Source: Enterococcus canis NBRC 100695 (GTDB lineage: Bacteria > Bacillota > Bacilli > Lactobacillales > Enterococcaceae). Taken from it: a stretch of 64,000 nucleotides of DNA. The stretch is taken from NCBI RefSeq assembly GCF_001544375.1, contig NZ_BCQJ01000001.1:1-64000 (forward strand), written 5' to 3'. The notes beneath the pieces were generated by a model. It was given only the letters and a program-made list of their open reading frames with translations, did no database searches and was not told the origin of the DNA. Below are positions 25,955-34,777 of the stretch, one piece after another. Position 1 is the first letter of the stretch, and every line of letters begins with the position of its first letter. The translations under genes were made by a program, and so were the position numbers.

Positions 25955-26611
25955 GTGCTGTCAAAAGCGAAAACGCAAGAAGCAATTCGCATCATGGGTG
26001 AAATGTTTCCCGATGCTCATGGGGAATTAGTCCACCGCAATAGCTTTGAACTATTGATTGCCGTGATTCTTAGTGCTCAAGCGACGGATGTCGGCGTTAA
26101 CAAAGCAACCCCAGCGCTGTTTGCTGCTTATCCTACACCGGAAGCCTTAGCTCAAGCTCCATTAGAAGATGTTATGGCTAAGATCAAGACAATTGGACTC
26201 TATCGGAACAAAGCAAAAAACATTAAAAATTGTGCCCAAATGCTGTTAGATGATTTTGGCGGCACAGTACCTCATACGCGAGAGGAACTGATGCGGTTAC
26301 CTGGCGTTGGCCGTAAAACAGCAAACGTGGTGTTGGGCGATGCGTTTGGCGTGCCGGCGATTGCAGTAGACACTCACGTAGAACGTGTCTCTAAACGCCT
26401 GCGTATCTGCAAACAGAGCGCCTCTGTTTTGGAAGTAGAAGAGACGCTCATGAAGAAGCTGCCAGAGTCTATCTGGGTCGACGCTCATCACCGAATGATT
26501 TTTTTCGGACGCTATTATTGCTTGGCTCGTGCCCCTAAGTGTGAAGGCTGCCCACTCCTGTATATGTGTCAGGATGGACAAAAACGCTTGGGTATTAAAC
26601 AAGCAAAATAA
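25955..26611 (+). CDS. nth: Endonuclease III
   Basis: 218 aa. Base excision repair glycosylase/AP lyase for oxidised pyrimidines. The helix-hairpin-helix LPGVGRKTANVVL carries the catalytic Lys, and VDTHVERVSKRL the catalytic Asp. The 4Fe-4S loop C-x6-C-x2-C-x5-C is at the C-terminus (CLARAPKCEGCPLLYMC). It starts with GTG immediately after the dnaD stop, with GGGAGGGGA as ribosome binding site. Conserved Firmicutes pairing with dnaD. Confidence 0.96.
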   Translation: MLSKAKTQEAIRIMGEMFPDAHGELVHRNSFELLIAVILSAQATDVGVNKATPALFAAYPTPEALAQAPLEDVMAKIKTIGLYRNKAKNIKNCAQMLLDDFGGTVPHTREELMRLPGVGRKTANVVLGDAFGVPAIAVDTHVERVSKRLRICKQSASVLEVEETLMKKLPESIWVDAHHRMIFFGRYYCLARAPKCEGCPLLYMCQDGQKRLGIKQAK

Positions 26612-26616
26612 ATTTA

Positions 26617-26661
26617 AAAAACGTGTTGAACAGCCGTATAGGCAATTCAACACGTTTTTTT
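26617..26661 (+). terminator. Terminator after dnaD-nth
   Basis: AAAAAACGTGTTGAA and TTCAACACGTTTTTT form a 15-bp perfect stem. Confidence 0.92.
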
Positions 26662-26691
26662 GTCTCTGCTACGCCACTACTTTAATCGATC

Positions 26692-26734
26692 AAAAAAAGC
26701 TGTAAACAACTCCACTAGAGTATGTTTACAGCTT
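26692..26734 (-). terminator. Terminator of the pbp1A-recU operon (minus strand)
   Basis: AAGCTGTAAACA and TGTTTACAGCTT perfect stem; on the minus strand it is followed by a T run. Confidence 0.9.
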
Positions 26735-26755
26735 AATAAATTGTTTAAAGAGGCA

Positions 26756-29035
26756 TCAAGCCGCCGAGGACTGTTGTGTTTCTTCAGTTGGTTGCGAGCT
26801 GCTTGGCGGGGTGGTAGAACTTTCTGGCGGCGCACTGCTGCTAGAAGGTTCAGGCTCGGAAGAACTAGACGGTGGTGTTGAGGATTCCGGCTCTTTTGAT
26901 TCTTCAGTTGAGCTGGAAGACTCGCTAGATTCTTCAGAGGATTCTGTTGATTCCGTCGACTCTGTTGTTGATTCAGTTGTCGAAGATGGCGGTGTTGAAA
27001 CAGAACTTTGTGGTATTTGGTTATAGCCATCTTGGTAAAGCTCACCGCCAATTCGGGTTACGCCATTAGGCATTTCCCAATCATCATTGGACACTTTACT
27101 TGCCATTTCAGTCATCGCTTCCCGGTAAACATCAGAGGCAATTTGCTGATAAGCTTCCGTGATTGGTCGCGATTCCTTATTGTAACCAGCCCAAACGGCG
27201 ACACTGTAATGGCGTGTATAGCCGACGAAGCTTACATCAGGAACGCCTTCGCCATCAACTTCTTGATCCTCACCATAGTCGGATGTTCCGGTTTTACCGG
27301 CTTGAATCAAGCCATCAATCGCCGCATTATTCCCAGTTCCTGACGTGATAACGCCTTTTAGAATGTCTGTAATCATGTAAGCTGTGACATCTGTCATGGC
27401 GCGTTCGCCCTTAGATTCAAAGGATTGTTCGGTATCATCCTGGAAGACGATTTTCTTCACGTAATAAGGTTTATGATAGGTACCGCCGTTAGCAAAGGCA
27501 GAATAGGCGCCAGCTAAACGTTCAGTAGAAACACCATATTTCTTGTCAGAATCGCCACCGGTATAACGACTGGAAATAGCATTGGAATACTGCATAGTCG
27601 GAAATTCGATGCCTAAGCCTTTCATGAATTTCGCGGAGTCATCTAAGCCAACTTCTTCTAATAACTTAGCGGCTGGAATATTCCGTGATAGTTCAAGAGC
27701 CGTTCGTAAGGTCATATTGCCATAGTATTGGCGATCCCAGTTATATAGTGGGGTGCCATCTGGGTATTTAAATGGTGCATCATCGAGACGGTAAGCGGTA
27801 GACAAGTGTAAGTATTCAAACGCCGGTCCATAGTCCGCCATTGGTTTCATCGTAGAACCTACGTCACGCAAGGTGTTTGTGGCCAAGTTTTGACCGAAGC
27901 GAACATCCTCGGGGATTTTACGTCCCCCGATTTGTGCGACTACGGCACCTGTGTCCACGTCTACGATCGTAGAGGCAATTTGGAGGTCATCATCTGGATA
28001 ATTAACGTACTTATCACTGTTGACGACATCATACAAATGATTTTGCGCATCTTTATCAATGGTAGTATAGATTTTAAGACCCTCAGTATAAGGATCGTGT
28101 CCAGCTGCTTGGACTTCAGCGATTACTTCTTTGACTGGATTGTCGTAGATGCGATCATCTGAAGCGCTATTGGATTGTTTTTTCAAGCCATCAGTAATCG
28201 GTGTAGCCACAGCTTTCTTATACTCATCTTCAGAAATCTTATCATTTTCCTTCATGGTCAATAACACGATATCCCGTCGTTCTTTGGCTTGATCAGGATA
28301 GGCGTATGGGTCATAGGAATTAGGTGCTTGCGGCATCCCTGCTAAGAGGGCGGTCTGTGGTAGGTCAAGTTCAGAGAGCTTTTTACCAAAGTAATGCTCC
28401 GAAGCAGTTTCCATACCGTAATAGCCATTTGCCATGTAAACTTTATTAATATAGTACGTCAGAATTTCTTGTTTGGATTTTTCTTTCTCCAATTGGATCG
28501 CCATCCAAGCTTCTTGCGCTTTCCGTTTCAGAGTTTGATCTTCTTCTTTGGTAGAGAAGTATGACAATTTGATCAACTGCTGGGTTAGGGTACTCCCCCC
28601 TTGTAAGCCGCCAGAAGTAAAGTTGGATAGTGCTGAACCGATGATCCGGATAGGGTCAACGCCAATATGCTTGTAAAAACGGCGGTCTTCCACAGAGACG
28701 ATTGCGTCTTCCAATTGTTGAGGTACCTCACTAGGCTCTACAACTACGCGAGTCTCGGTGCCGAGATCCATCATCAGTGAATTGTCCGCAAAGTAAAGTT
28801 GTGCAGAGGCTGGTGATTCTAATTCTTTGTCGCTGATTTTAGGGGCGTCCTTGGCGTAAAACCAGAAAAGTCCAACGCCTGCAAGAAAAGCGACACAGCC
28901 TAAAGCAACCAAGCCTAGAAAAATATTGAGAATAATTTTACCAACACTTTTTTTGCCAGTACCTTTAGGCTTAGGTGCTTTGTTCGATTGTTGCGAGCGA
29001 CTACTACGGGTTGCCCGAGATTGCTCATTTGCCAT
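26756..29035 (-). CDS. pbp1A: Class A penicillin-binding protein PBP1A
   Basis: 759 aa bifunctional peptidoglycan synthase. Short cytoplasmic tail, one membrane helix (about 30-55), then a GT51 glycosyltransferase domain with EDRRFYKHIG near residue 115 and GGSTLTQQLIKL. The transpeptidase domain has STMK (near 395), SRN (in ELSRNIPA) and KTGTSD (near 580). After about residue 670 an extracellular tail of about 85 residues is almost entirely Ser, Thr, Glu and Pro. This tail has no catalytic role and probably spans the wall. It is downstream of and overlaps recU by 11 bases, the conserved Bacillus order. Confidence 0.96.
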   Translation of the reverse strand: MANEQSRATRSSRSQQSNKAPKPKGTGKKSVGKIILNIFLGLVALGCVAFLAGVGLFWFYAKDAPKISDKELESPASAQLYFADNSLMMDLGTETRVVVEPSEVPQQLEDAIVSVEDRRFYKHIGVDPIRIIGSALSNFTSGGLQGGSTLTQQLIKLSYFSTKEEDQTLKRKAQEAWMAIQLEKEKSKQEILTYYINKVYMANGYYGMETASEHYFGKKLSELDLPQTALLAGMPQAPNSYDPYAYPDQAKERRDIVLLTMKENDKISEDEYKKAVATPITDGLKKQSNSASDDRIYDNPVKEVIAEVQAAGHDPYTEGLKIYTTIDKDAQNHLYDVVNSDKYVNYPDDDLQIASTIVDVDTGAVVAQIGGRKIPEDVRFGQNLATNTLRDVGSTMKPMADYGPAFEYLHLSTAYRLDDAPFKYPDGTPLYNWDRQYYGNMTLRTALELSRNIPAAKLLEEVGLDDSAKFMKGLGIEFPTMQYSNAISSRYTGGDSDKKYGVSTERLAGAYSAFANGGTYHKPYYVKKIVFQDDTEQSFESKGERAMTDVTAYMITDILKGVITSGTGNNAAIDGLIQAGKTGTSDYGEDQEVDGEGVPDVSFVGYTRHYSVAVWAGYNKESRPITEAYQQIASDVYREAMTEMASKVSNDDWEMPNGVTRIGGELYQDGYNQIPQSSVSTPPSSTTESTTESTESTESSEESSESSSSTEESKEPESSTPPSSSSEPEPSSSSAPPESSTTPPSSSQPTEETQQSSAA

Positions 29036-29642
29036 CTTGTTGTCTCCTTTGTAAATAAAGTTCCACTGCTTCTAAATAAGGAATACGTGGGGCGATGCCC
29101 ATGGTGATTTCAATTCCGGAAGATTCAATCTCGCTAAGGGTAATTGATTTCAGTGTTTGCCACTGCTGGATCAACGTCTCAGCTGGATAGAAGAAACAGC
29201 GATTCAAACTTGAAAACCACATGAGAACAAAACAAACCCCTTCTTGCGCAAGACATTGCGCCATGTGATCGATTTGATGCTGGTGAAAGTTCTTCAAGGG
29301 AAAAGAGGTCTTATTTTTGGTCTCTTTCGCCTCAAAATCCAGATAAAAACCGCGGTAAACACCATTGTAATCAGTGGTGGAGGCATGACGAAAATAGGCC
29401 TCTTTGATCACAGCAGCACTTCTACGCGGGTAATCGACTTTCACGATTTGGATCGGCGTGGGCTTTTTGTGAATAACTGCAGTACCGTGATTCAGGTAAT
29501 ACTGGTTGCTGCGGTTGATCTCTTCTTCGAAATCCATCCCACGTTTGCCAAACTCGATCTTAGACTTCGTTGGGGCTTGTCTTTTTATTTTGTTTGGGTC
29601 ATCATGTTGATAAGGGGTTCCATTAGGATAATGGAATGTCAT
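29025..29642 (-). CDS. recU: Holliday junction resolvase RecU
   Basis: 205 aa, the normal size. RGMDFEEEINRSNQYYL, YRGFYLDFEAKETKNKTSFPL (with the catalytic D-x-E-x-K) and HQIDHMAQCLAQEGVCF are RecU hallmarks. It cleaves Holliday junctions in recombination and chromosome segregation. The start at 29642 has AGGAG at suitable spacing; GTG at 29651 would be too close to it. It is the first gene of the recU-pbp1A operon, divergent from ypsA across 60 bases. Confidence 0.96.
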   Translation of the reverse strand: MTFHYPNGTPYQHDDPNKIKRQAPTKSKIEFGKRGMDFEEEINRSNQYYLNHGTAVIHKKPTPIQIVKVDYPRRSAAVIKEAYFRHASTTDYNGVYRGFYLDFEAKETKNKTSFPLKNFHQHQIDHMAQCLAQEGVCFVLMWFSSLNRCFFYPAETLIQQWQTLKSITLSEIESSGIEITMGIAPRIPYLEAVELYLQRRQQDGK

Positions 29643-29702
29643 TTTAATCACACTCCTGTTCTGAATTATAGCAAAAAGACCAAGAGAAAGGAAAGTTTCT
29701 GA

Positions 29703-30245
29703 ATGGAAACAAAGAAAACTTTATATTTTAGCGGCTATCGCAGCTTTGAATTTGGTGTTTTTCAAAAAGAAGACCCCAAAATTACGGTAATCAAACACGC
29801 ACTGACGGATAAGCTACGGGAATATCTCGATCTTGGCTTGGAGTGGGTGATCACTAGTGGCAATCTCGGAACAGAATTATGGGCGTTGGAGGCGGCGTTT
29901 GCTTTACAACCGGAATATCCGGAATTAAAGACGGCTTTGATTTTTCCTTACCAAGGGTTTGGTGAAAAATGGAATGAGGCCAACCAAACTTATTTGCAAG
30001 AAATCAGTGCCCAAACGGATTTTGTTGAAAGTACATCCCATCGACCGTATGAAGGGAAGAATCAATTAGTTGCTCATACACAATTTTTATTACAACACAC
30101 TGGTGGAGCGGTGTTAGTCTATGATGAAGAGTTTCCTGGGAAGACTCAGTGGTTCCTACGAGATGCGCGAACGTATCAAGAGCAAACGGACTATTTGCTG
30201 GATTTTATCACGATGGATGACCTGCAAAATACGATTATCGAATAA
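29703..30245 (+). CDS. ypsA: YpsA family protein (SLOG superfamily, DUF1273)
   Basis: 180 aa. LYFSGYRSFEFGVF at the N-terminus, the nucleotide-binding WVITSGNLGTELWALEAA, and FPYQGFGEKWNE with the later DARTYQEQT are typical of YpsA. In Bacillus and Staphylococcus, YpsA affects cell division and lies beside gpsB. SLOG proteins bind nucleotide-like ligands; the ligand here is unknown. It sits between recU (divergent) and gpsB, the conserved order. Confidence 0.93.
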   Translation: METKKTLYFSGYRSFEFGVFQKEDPKITVIKHALTDKLREYLDLGLEWVITSGNLGTELWALEAAFALQPEYPELKTALIFPYQGFGEKWNEANQTYLQEISAQTDFVESTSHRPYEGKNQLVAHTQFLLQHTGGAVLVYDEEFPGKTQWFLRDARTYQEQTDYLLDFITMDDLQNTIIE

Positions 30246-30334
30246 TCTGTTTGATTTTCTGTAATTTTTCATATACAATTATCCTGATAGATTATGCCAA
30301 TTGAAATCATACTATAATAAATGAGGTGCAGAAA

Positions 30335-30748
30335 ATGGCAAACTTGATTTATACTCCAAAAGATATCTTACAAAAAGAATTCAAAACGAAAATGCGCGGC
30401 TATGACCCAGTTGAAGTGGACGAATTTTTAGACAATGTCATCAAAGACTACGAAAACTACAACAAAGAGTTATTAGCGTTAAAAGAAGAAAACGACCGTT
30501 TGCAAGCAAAAATCGACCAACTATCAAAATCGCAACAAGTAGCTGCTCGTGTGCAAACAGAAGCGCCTAAGAGTGCAGCAGTGACGAATTTTGACATTTT
30601 GAAACGTTTGTCAAACTTGGAACGTGAAGTATTCGGGAAAAAATTGAGCGATGACGAAGAGGCTGCACCAGCGCCGACACCAACTTCTACTCGTAGTTCT
30701 CAAAACTACTCATCTTATGATGATAACCAAGAAACACGTCAATTTTAA
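30335..30748 (+). CDS. gpsB: Cell division regulator GpsB
   Basis: 137 aa. The N-terminal DivIVA-like membrane-binding domain (residues 1-65, starting [12 protein letters not shown], then [18 protein letters not shown]) leads into a coiled coil. A variable linker follows, then a C-terminal trimerisation helix ([16 protein letters not shown]). It binds class A PBPs through its N-terminal domain and shuttles between septum and side wall. Its gene stays near pbp1A and ypsA. The start at 30335 has GAGGTG upstream; the ATG-like extension to 30326 does not. Confidence 0.96.
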   Translation: MANLIYTPKDILQKEFKTKMRGYDPVEVDEFLDNVIKDYENYNKELLALKEENDRLQAKIDQLSKSQQVAARVQTEAPKSAAVTNFDILKRLSNLEREVFGKKLSDDEEAAPAPTPTSTRSSQNYSSYDDNQETRQF

Positions 30749-30759
30749 TTGACATACTT

Positions 30760-31141
30760 TTGCAATTTTTGGGTGATCGCGGTCTGACTTGTGCAGGCTG
30801 AGGAAAGTCCATGCTCGCACAAGCTGCGATGCTTGTAGTGTTCGTGCTTAGCGAAACAATAAGCTAAGGTACTCTTTGGAGTAACGGCGGGAAAAAGAGC
30901 TAAGGCTTCGGCTATGCTTTAGTATCCCTGAAAGTGCCACAGTGACGAAGCATTTTGGGAAACCAAAATGGTGGAACGCGGTAAACCCCTCGAGCGAGCA
31001 ACCCAAACTTATGGTAGGGGCGCTCTTCCCAAGGAATTGAACGAATGGAAGAGGCAGATTCTTCTGCAGATAGATGATTGCCCAGTGGTTTTTTGCCTGA
31101 AAAAAACCATGGACAGAACATGGCTTACAGAAAATTGCATC
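30760..31141 (+). ncRNA. rnpB: RNase P RNA, bacterial type B
   Basis: Contains the universal cores GAGGAAAGTCCATGCTCGC near 30814 and AGATAGATGATTGCC near 31070, plus ACAGAACATGGCTTACAGAA near the 3' end. The P1 stem is TGCAATTTTT near the start with AGAAAATTGCA near the end, which fixes the limits to within a few bases. It is the catalytic RNA of tRNA 5' processing. It sits between gpsB and the THUMP methyltransferase, as in Bacillus. Confidence 0.95.
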
Positions 31142-31194
31142 ATCAGGTGGGGTTGTGACATCCTAATGTCCCAGCTCCTTTTTTGTATCAAACC

Positions 31195-31210
31195 TGCGGC
31201 AGCTGCCGCA
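31195..31210. repeat. 16-bp perfect palindrome
   Basis: TGCGGCAGCTGCCGCA, GC-rich, in the leader between rnpB and the methyltransferase start codon. It has no T run, so it is not a simple terminator. It may be an operator or a leader hairpin. Confidence 0.5.
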
Positions 31211-31236
31211 ATGACATAGACACAGGGAGATAAAAC

Positions 31237-32394
31237 ATGACGAAACAATTTAAATTAGTGGCGACCGCGGCTTCGGGGATTGAAGCCCTTGTAGGGAAAG
31301 AGCTGCGTGACCGCGGCATTGATTGCCAGGTAGAAAACGGAAAAGCCTTGTTCCACGGGGATATGAAGACGATTGCTGAAACGAATCTTTGGCTACGCAC
31401 GGCGGACCGGGTGAAAATCATTGTCGGCGAATTCAACGCTTATAGTTTTGACGAACTATTCGAGAAAGTTAAAGCGTTGCCTTGGGAAGACGTGATTCCT
31501 TTGGACGGCAATTTTCCTGTTGCCGGAAAATCCATCAAGTCTAAGCTTTATAGTGTGCCCGATGTACAGGCTATTACGAAAAAGGCAATTGTCGAGCGTT
31601 TACGTCAAGTGTATCATCGTCCTAGCAGTGTGCCTTTTCCAGAAACCGGGGCTTTATATCAGTTAGAAGTGGCGCTGCTGAAAGACAAAGTGACATTAAC
31701 ATTAGATACCACAGGCCCAAGTCTGTTTAAACGCGGCTATCGTTTGGAAAAAGGTGGCGCGCCACTTAAAGAAAATATGGCAGCGGCTTTAGTCACTTTA
31801 ACAAATTGGCGCAAAGATCGGCCATTTTATGATCCAACTTGTGGTTCAGGCACGATTTGTATTGAAGCGGCTTTGATTGGACATAATATTGCCCCTGGTT
31901 TCAATCGTTCATTTGCCTGTGAAGAGTGGTCCTGGTTTGACCAATCTGTTTTTGAAACAGCTCGCACTGAGGCTGACCAAGCAGCTGATTATGATATCGA
32001 GTTGGATATTATGGGAACAGATATTGATGGTCGCATGATTGAAATCGCCAAAGCGAACGCTGAAGAAATCGGTTTAGGGGATAGCATTACCTTTAAACAG
32101 TTAGCTTTGAAGGACTTCCGTACAGATAAGGAATATGGCGTTATCGTTTCCAATCCACCTTATGGGGAGCGTTTAGGCGATGAAGAAAAGGTTCGGGCGC
32201 TGTATAAGCAAATGGGCGAAGTCTATCGTCCTATGAAGACTTGGAGCAAGTATATCTTGACCAGCGACTTGGCGTTTGAAGAATATTATGGAGAAAAAGC
32301 AACGAAAAAACGTAAGCTTTACAATGGTGCCTTGCGGACGGACTTGTTCCAATACTGGGGCACGCGACCACCACGGAAAAAAATGGAAGAATAA
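31237..32394 (+). CDS. ypsC: THUMP-domain RNA methyltransferase (YpsC / RlmL-type)
   Basis: 385 aa. The N-terminal ferredoxin-like and THUMP domains (1-160) are followed by a class I Rossmann methyltransferase: DPTCGSGTICIEAALIGHNIAPG is motif I, GTDIDGRMIEIAKANA motif II, and VSNPPYGERL the NPPY motif IV of N2-guanine methylation. Relatives of the N-terminal half of E. coli RlmL methylate G2445 of 23S rRNA. Ends GTRPPRKKMEE. Gene order rnpB-ypsC is conserved in Firmicutes. GGGAG precedes the ATG. Confidence 0.92.
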   Translation: MTKQFKLVATAASGIEALVGKELRDRGIDCQVENGKALFHGDMKTIAETNLWLRTADRVKIIVGEFNAYSFDELFEKVKALPWEDVIPLDGNFPVAGKSIKSKLYSVPDVQAITKKAIVERLRQVYHRPSSVPFPETGALYQLEVALLKDKVTLTLDTTGPSLFKRGYRLEKGGAPLKENMAAALVTLTNWRKDRPFYDPTCGSGTICIEAALIGHNIAPGFNRSFACEEWSWFDQSVFETARTEADQAADYDIELDIMGTDIDGRMIEIAKANAEEIGLGDSITFKQLALKDFRTDKEYGVIVSNPPYGERLGDEEKVRALYKQMGEVYRPMKTWSKYILTSDLAFEEYYGEKATKKRKLYNGALRTDLFQYWGTRPPRKKMEE

Positions 32395-32401
32395 GAAAGC
32401 A

Positions 32402-32432
32402 ACCTGCGAGCGAAACTCGTGGGTCTTTTTTT
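32402..32432 (+). terminator. Terminator after ypsC
   Basis: ACCTGCGAG and CTCGTGGGT stem (wobble pairs) followed by a long T run. Confidence 0.85.
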
Positions 32433-32502
32433 GCTAAATCTGCCACTACAAAAATCGGCGAAAGTGAGGTACACTGAACGGGTAGCAAAAGGAGGAATTT
32501 GG

Positions 32503-33993
32503 ATGGAAGAAAAGGATTTTTTACAGGAAATCAAAGAGATTGAAATGATTAAAGAAGCGCTTGGCTTACTGGAATGGGATGCCCAAACAGGTATGCCGGA
32601 GGCGGCTAGCGATTTTCGCGGCGAAGTATCGGGTTACCTAGCAGGTCAAGCCTTCAGCCGCTCGATTGGTCCTAAGATCAAAGAGGCCATTACAACCTTG
32701 AAGCCTGAAAACTTATCTGAGGTTGGTCAAGAGGTCTTAACCTTCGTTAAAGAGGAATATGACTTGAATAAAGCCATTCCGGCAGATCGTTATGAAGCGT
32801 TTATGAAGGAAACGTCAAAAGCGCATACTGCTTGGGCTAAGGCCCGTGCTTCACAAAACTTTGATGATTTTAAAGGCTCTCTAAGTGCGATTATTAGCTA
32901 TTTGAAAGAGTTTATTCCACTTTGGCAAAAGGATGAAGCCACAGCCTATGATGTATTGTTGAATCAATATGAACCTGGTATGACCGTTGAGAAATTAGAC
33001 GCGATCTTTGGGGAAGTGAAGGACGGCATCATGGCACTAAGAGCCAGACTTGCTGAAGGAACAGCTCCGCAAACTGACTTCTTAAGCCGTAAAGTTACCA
33101 AGGCGCAGCAAAAACGCTTTGCTGAAACAGTCGTAAAAGAGTTAGGCTATGACTTTGAACGAGGCCGTTTAGACGATACCATCCATCCATTTATGTTGGA
33201 TTTAAATCGGAATGATGCGCGGATTACGACACGTTGGAATGAACATGATTTTTCAATGGCCATTTTTGGTATCATGCACGAGGCCGGTCACGGGATGTAT
33301 GAACAAAACATCGACCCAAAATATGACCACACGCCACTCTCAACAGGGACTTCTATGGGGATTCATGAGTCACAATCTTTGTTCAATGAGATTATCATTG
33401 GCAGCAACCAAGCTTTTTGGCGCAAACAATACCCATTTTTCCAAGAATGCACGGAAGGAACCTTTGATGATATTGATTTTGATACCTTCTACCGTGGCTT
33501 GAAACAAACACGGGCTAGCTTGATTCGGATTGAAGCGGACAGTCTAACCTACCCACTGCATATTATTATTCGGTATGAATTAGAGAAAGAAATCTTTAAC
33601 GGAGACGTGACGGTAGAAGAATTGCCAACACGTTGGAACGATAAATATGAAGAGTATCTAGGAATCCGACCAGAGAATGATTTGGAAGGTATCTTGCAAG
33701 ATGTTCACTGGTCTGGCGGTAGCTTCGGCTACTTCCCATCTTATGCCTTAGGCTATATGTATGCAGCGCAACTGTTGCATGCTATGGAGGAAACAGTGGA
33801 TGTTGATGCAGTTCTGGCTTCCCAAGATTACAGCCCCATCAAAAATTGGCTGACGGAGCACATTCACCGCTATGGCGCTTCTAAAAAGCCAAATTGGTTG
33901 ATTCAAGAAGCAACTGGAGAAGCGTTGAACCCACAATACTTGTTAGATTACTTGAAAAAGGTCTATTACACAGCTTATCAAATCAATGACTAG
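32503..33993 (+). CDS. M32 family carboxypeptidase (Taq type)
   Basis: 496 aa, the usual length. The zinc-binding motif is HEAGHGMYEQN, with the third ligand in HESQSLFNEIIIG. HPF and DDTIHPFMLDLNRNDARITTRW, and IRIEADSLTYPLHIIIRYELE are family signatures. It is a broad cytosolic metallocarboxypeptidase. The start at 32503 follows AAAGGAGG; a longer frame beginning at 32419 would run out of the ypsC terminator. Single gene between two terminators. Confidence 0.95.
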   Translation: MEEKDFLQEIKEIEMIKEALGLLEWDAQTGMPEAASDFRGEVSGYLAGQAFSRSIGPKIKEAITTLKPENLSEVGQEVLTFVKEEYDLNKAIPADRYEAFMKETSKAHTAWAKARASQNFDDFKGSLSAIISYLKEFIPLWQKDEATAYDVLLNQYEPGMTVEKLDAIFGEVKDGIMALRARLAEGTAPQTDFLSRKVTKAQQKRFAETVVKELGYDFERGRLDDTIHPFMLDLNRNDARITTRWNEHDFSMAIFGIMHEAGHGMYEQNIDPKYDHTPLSTGTSMGIHESQSLFNEIIIGSNQAFWRKQYPFFQECTEGTFDDIDFDTFYRGLKQTRASLIRIEADSLTYPLHIIIRYELEKEIFNGDVTVEELPTRWNDKYEEYLGIRPENDLEGILQDVHWSGGSFGYFPSYALGYMYAAQLLHAMEETVDVDAVLASQDYSPIKNWLTEHIHRYGASKKPNWLIQEATGEALNPQYLLDYLKKVYYTAYQIND

Positions 33994-34003
33994 TAATTCA
34001 TTA

Positions 34004-34052
34004 TGAAAAGTGCCGCCTACCAACAGTAATTGTTGAGAGGCGGCACTTTTTT
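34004..34052. terminator. Bidirectional terminator
   Basis: AAAAGTGCCGCCT-CAACA and TTGTTG-AGGCGGCACTTTT form a long stem between convergent genes. Confidence 0.92.
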
Positions 34053-34093
34053 ATAGAATGTGGTAATCAATCAGATTCTTTGAGTTACTGTGA

Positions 34094-34726
34094 CTAACGG
34101 AGGCGTTGGCGTAACTGTTCAACCGCTACAACTAAGAGCGGCAGGTAAAGGAAAACTAAACTAATTCGCTGCCACAAGCCCCGGTAAGGAAGTTGAAATT
34201 GATTTAACACAGGAATTCGCGGCCAAGCGAAGAGCAGTGAAAATAAGGCCGAGATACAGAAAAGTACTAAGAATAAACAAACTTCACCAATCCGTTGTTG
34301 CTGATAAGCAACGGCCGCAAAAGCTAGCGGAATCAATAATAAGCCCACAAAGCCAATCCCTGAACCGGCATCATGAATAAAGGTAATAATAGGATGGACG
34401 CTACCGCTGGAATCGATACTGAACAGGCCCGTGATGATACAGTCACCGATGCCAAAAGCAGCGACCCCAAGCGCAATTACCTTTGCCCAAAAGGGAGAAG
34501 TCTCTGAAAAGGTTCGGTATAGTGCAGGGATTGCCAATAAAAACAAGGTTCCTGTCACAACTGACCAGATATTAAATACCAAATGTGTCGGGCTGCCCGG
34601 CTCACCTAAGGCACTAATCAATGTGCGAGTCTGATCAAAATTTGGATAGAAACGCCCCAAAAGATACGGCGTTGCCAAATCACCCAAGACGGCTAAAATC
34701 AGACAACTATAACCAAAGAGCATCAT
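34094..34726 (-). CDS. DUF998 family membrane protein
   Basis: 210 aa with about six transmembrane helices. Loop motifs FDQTRTLISALGEPGSP and HDAGSGIGF resemble the DUF998 pattern (S-x-LGxxGSP, H). The function is unknown. GGAGGAAAG precedes the ATG on the minus strand. It lies 51 bases downstream of the YeiH-type gene on the same strand; the two may be cotranscribed. Confidence 0.75.
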   Translation of the reverse strand: MMLFGYSCLILAVLGDLATPYLLGRFYPNFDQTRTLISALGEPGSPTHLVFNIWSVVTGTLFLLAIPALYRTFSETSPFWAKVIALGVAAFGIGDCIITGLFSIDSSGSVHPIITFIHDAGSGIGFVGLLLIPLAFAAVAYQQQRIGEVCLFLVLFCISALFSLLFAWPRIPVLNQFQLPYRGLWQRISLVFLYLPLLVVAVEQLRQRLR

Positions 34727-34777
34727 AGGCTTTCCTCCAATCCGTTTTCTCTAATTATACCAGTCACCAAAAGGATC

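Noticed and set aside
26677-27051. Second and third frames through the PBP1A tail
   Set aside because: Low-complexity coding DNA stays open in other frames; no start signals.
30912-31219. Short frames inside rnpB and its 3' flank
   Set aside because: They cover the catalytic RNA, which explains the sequence fully.
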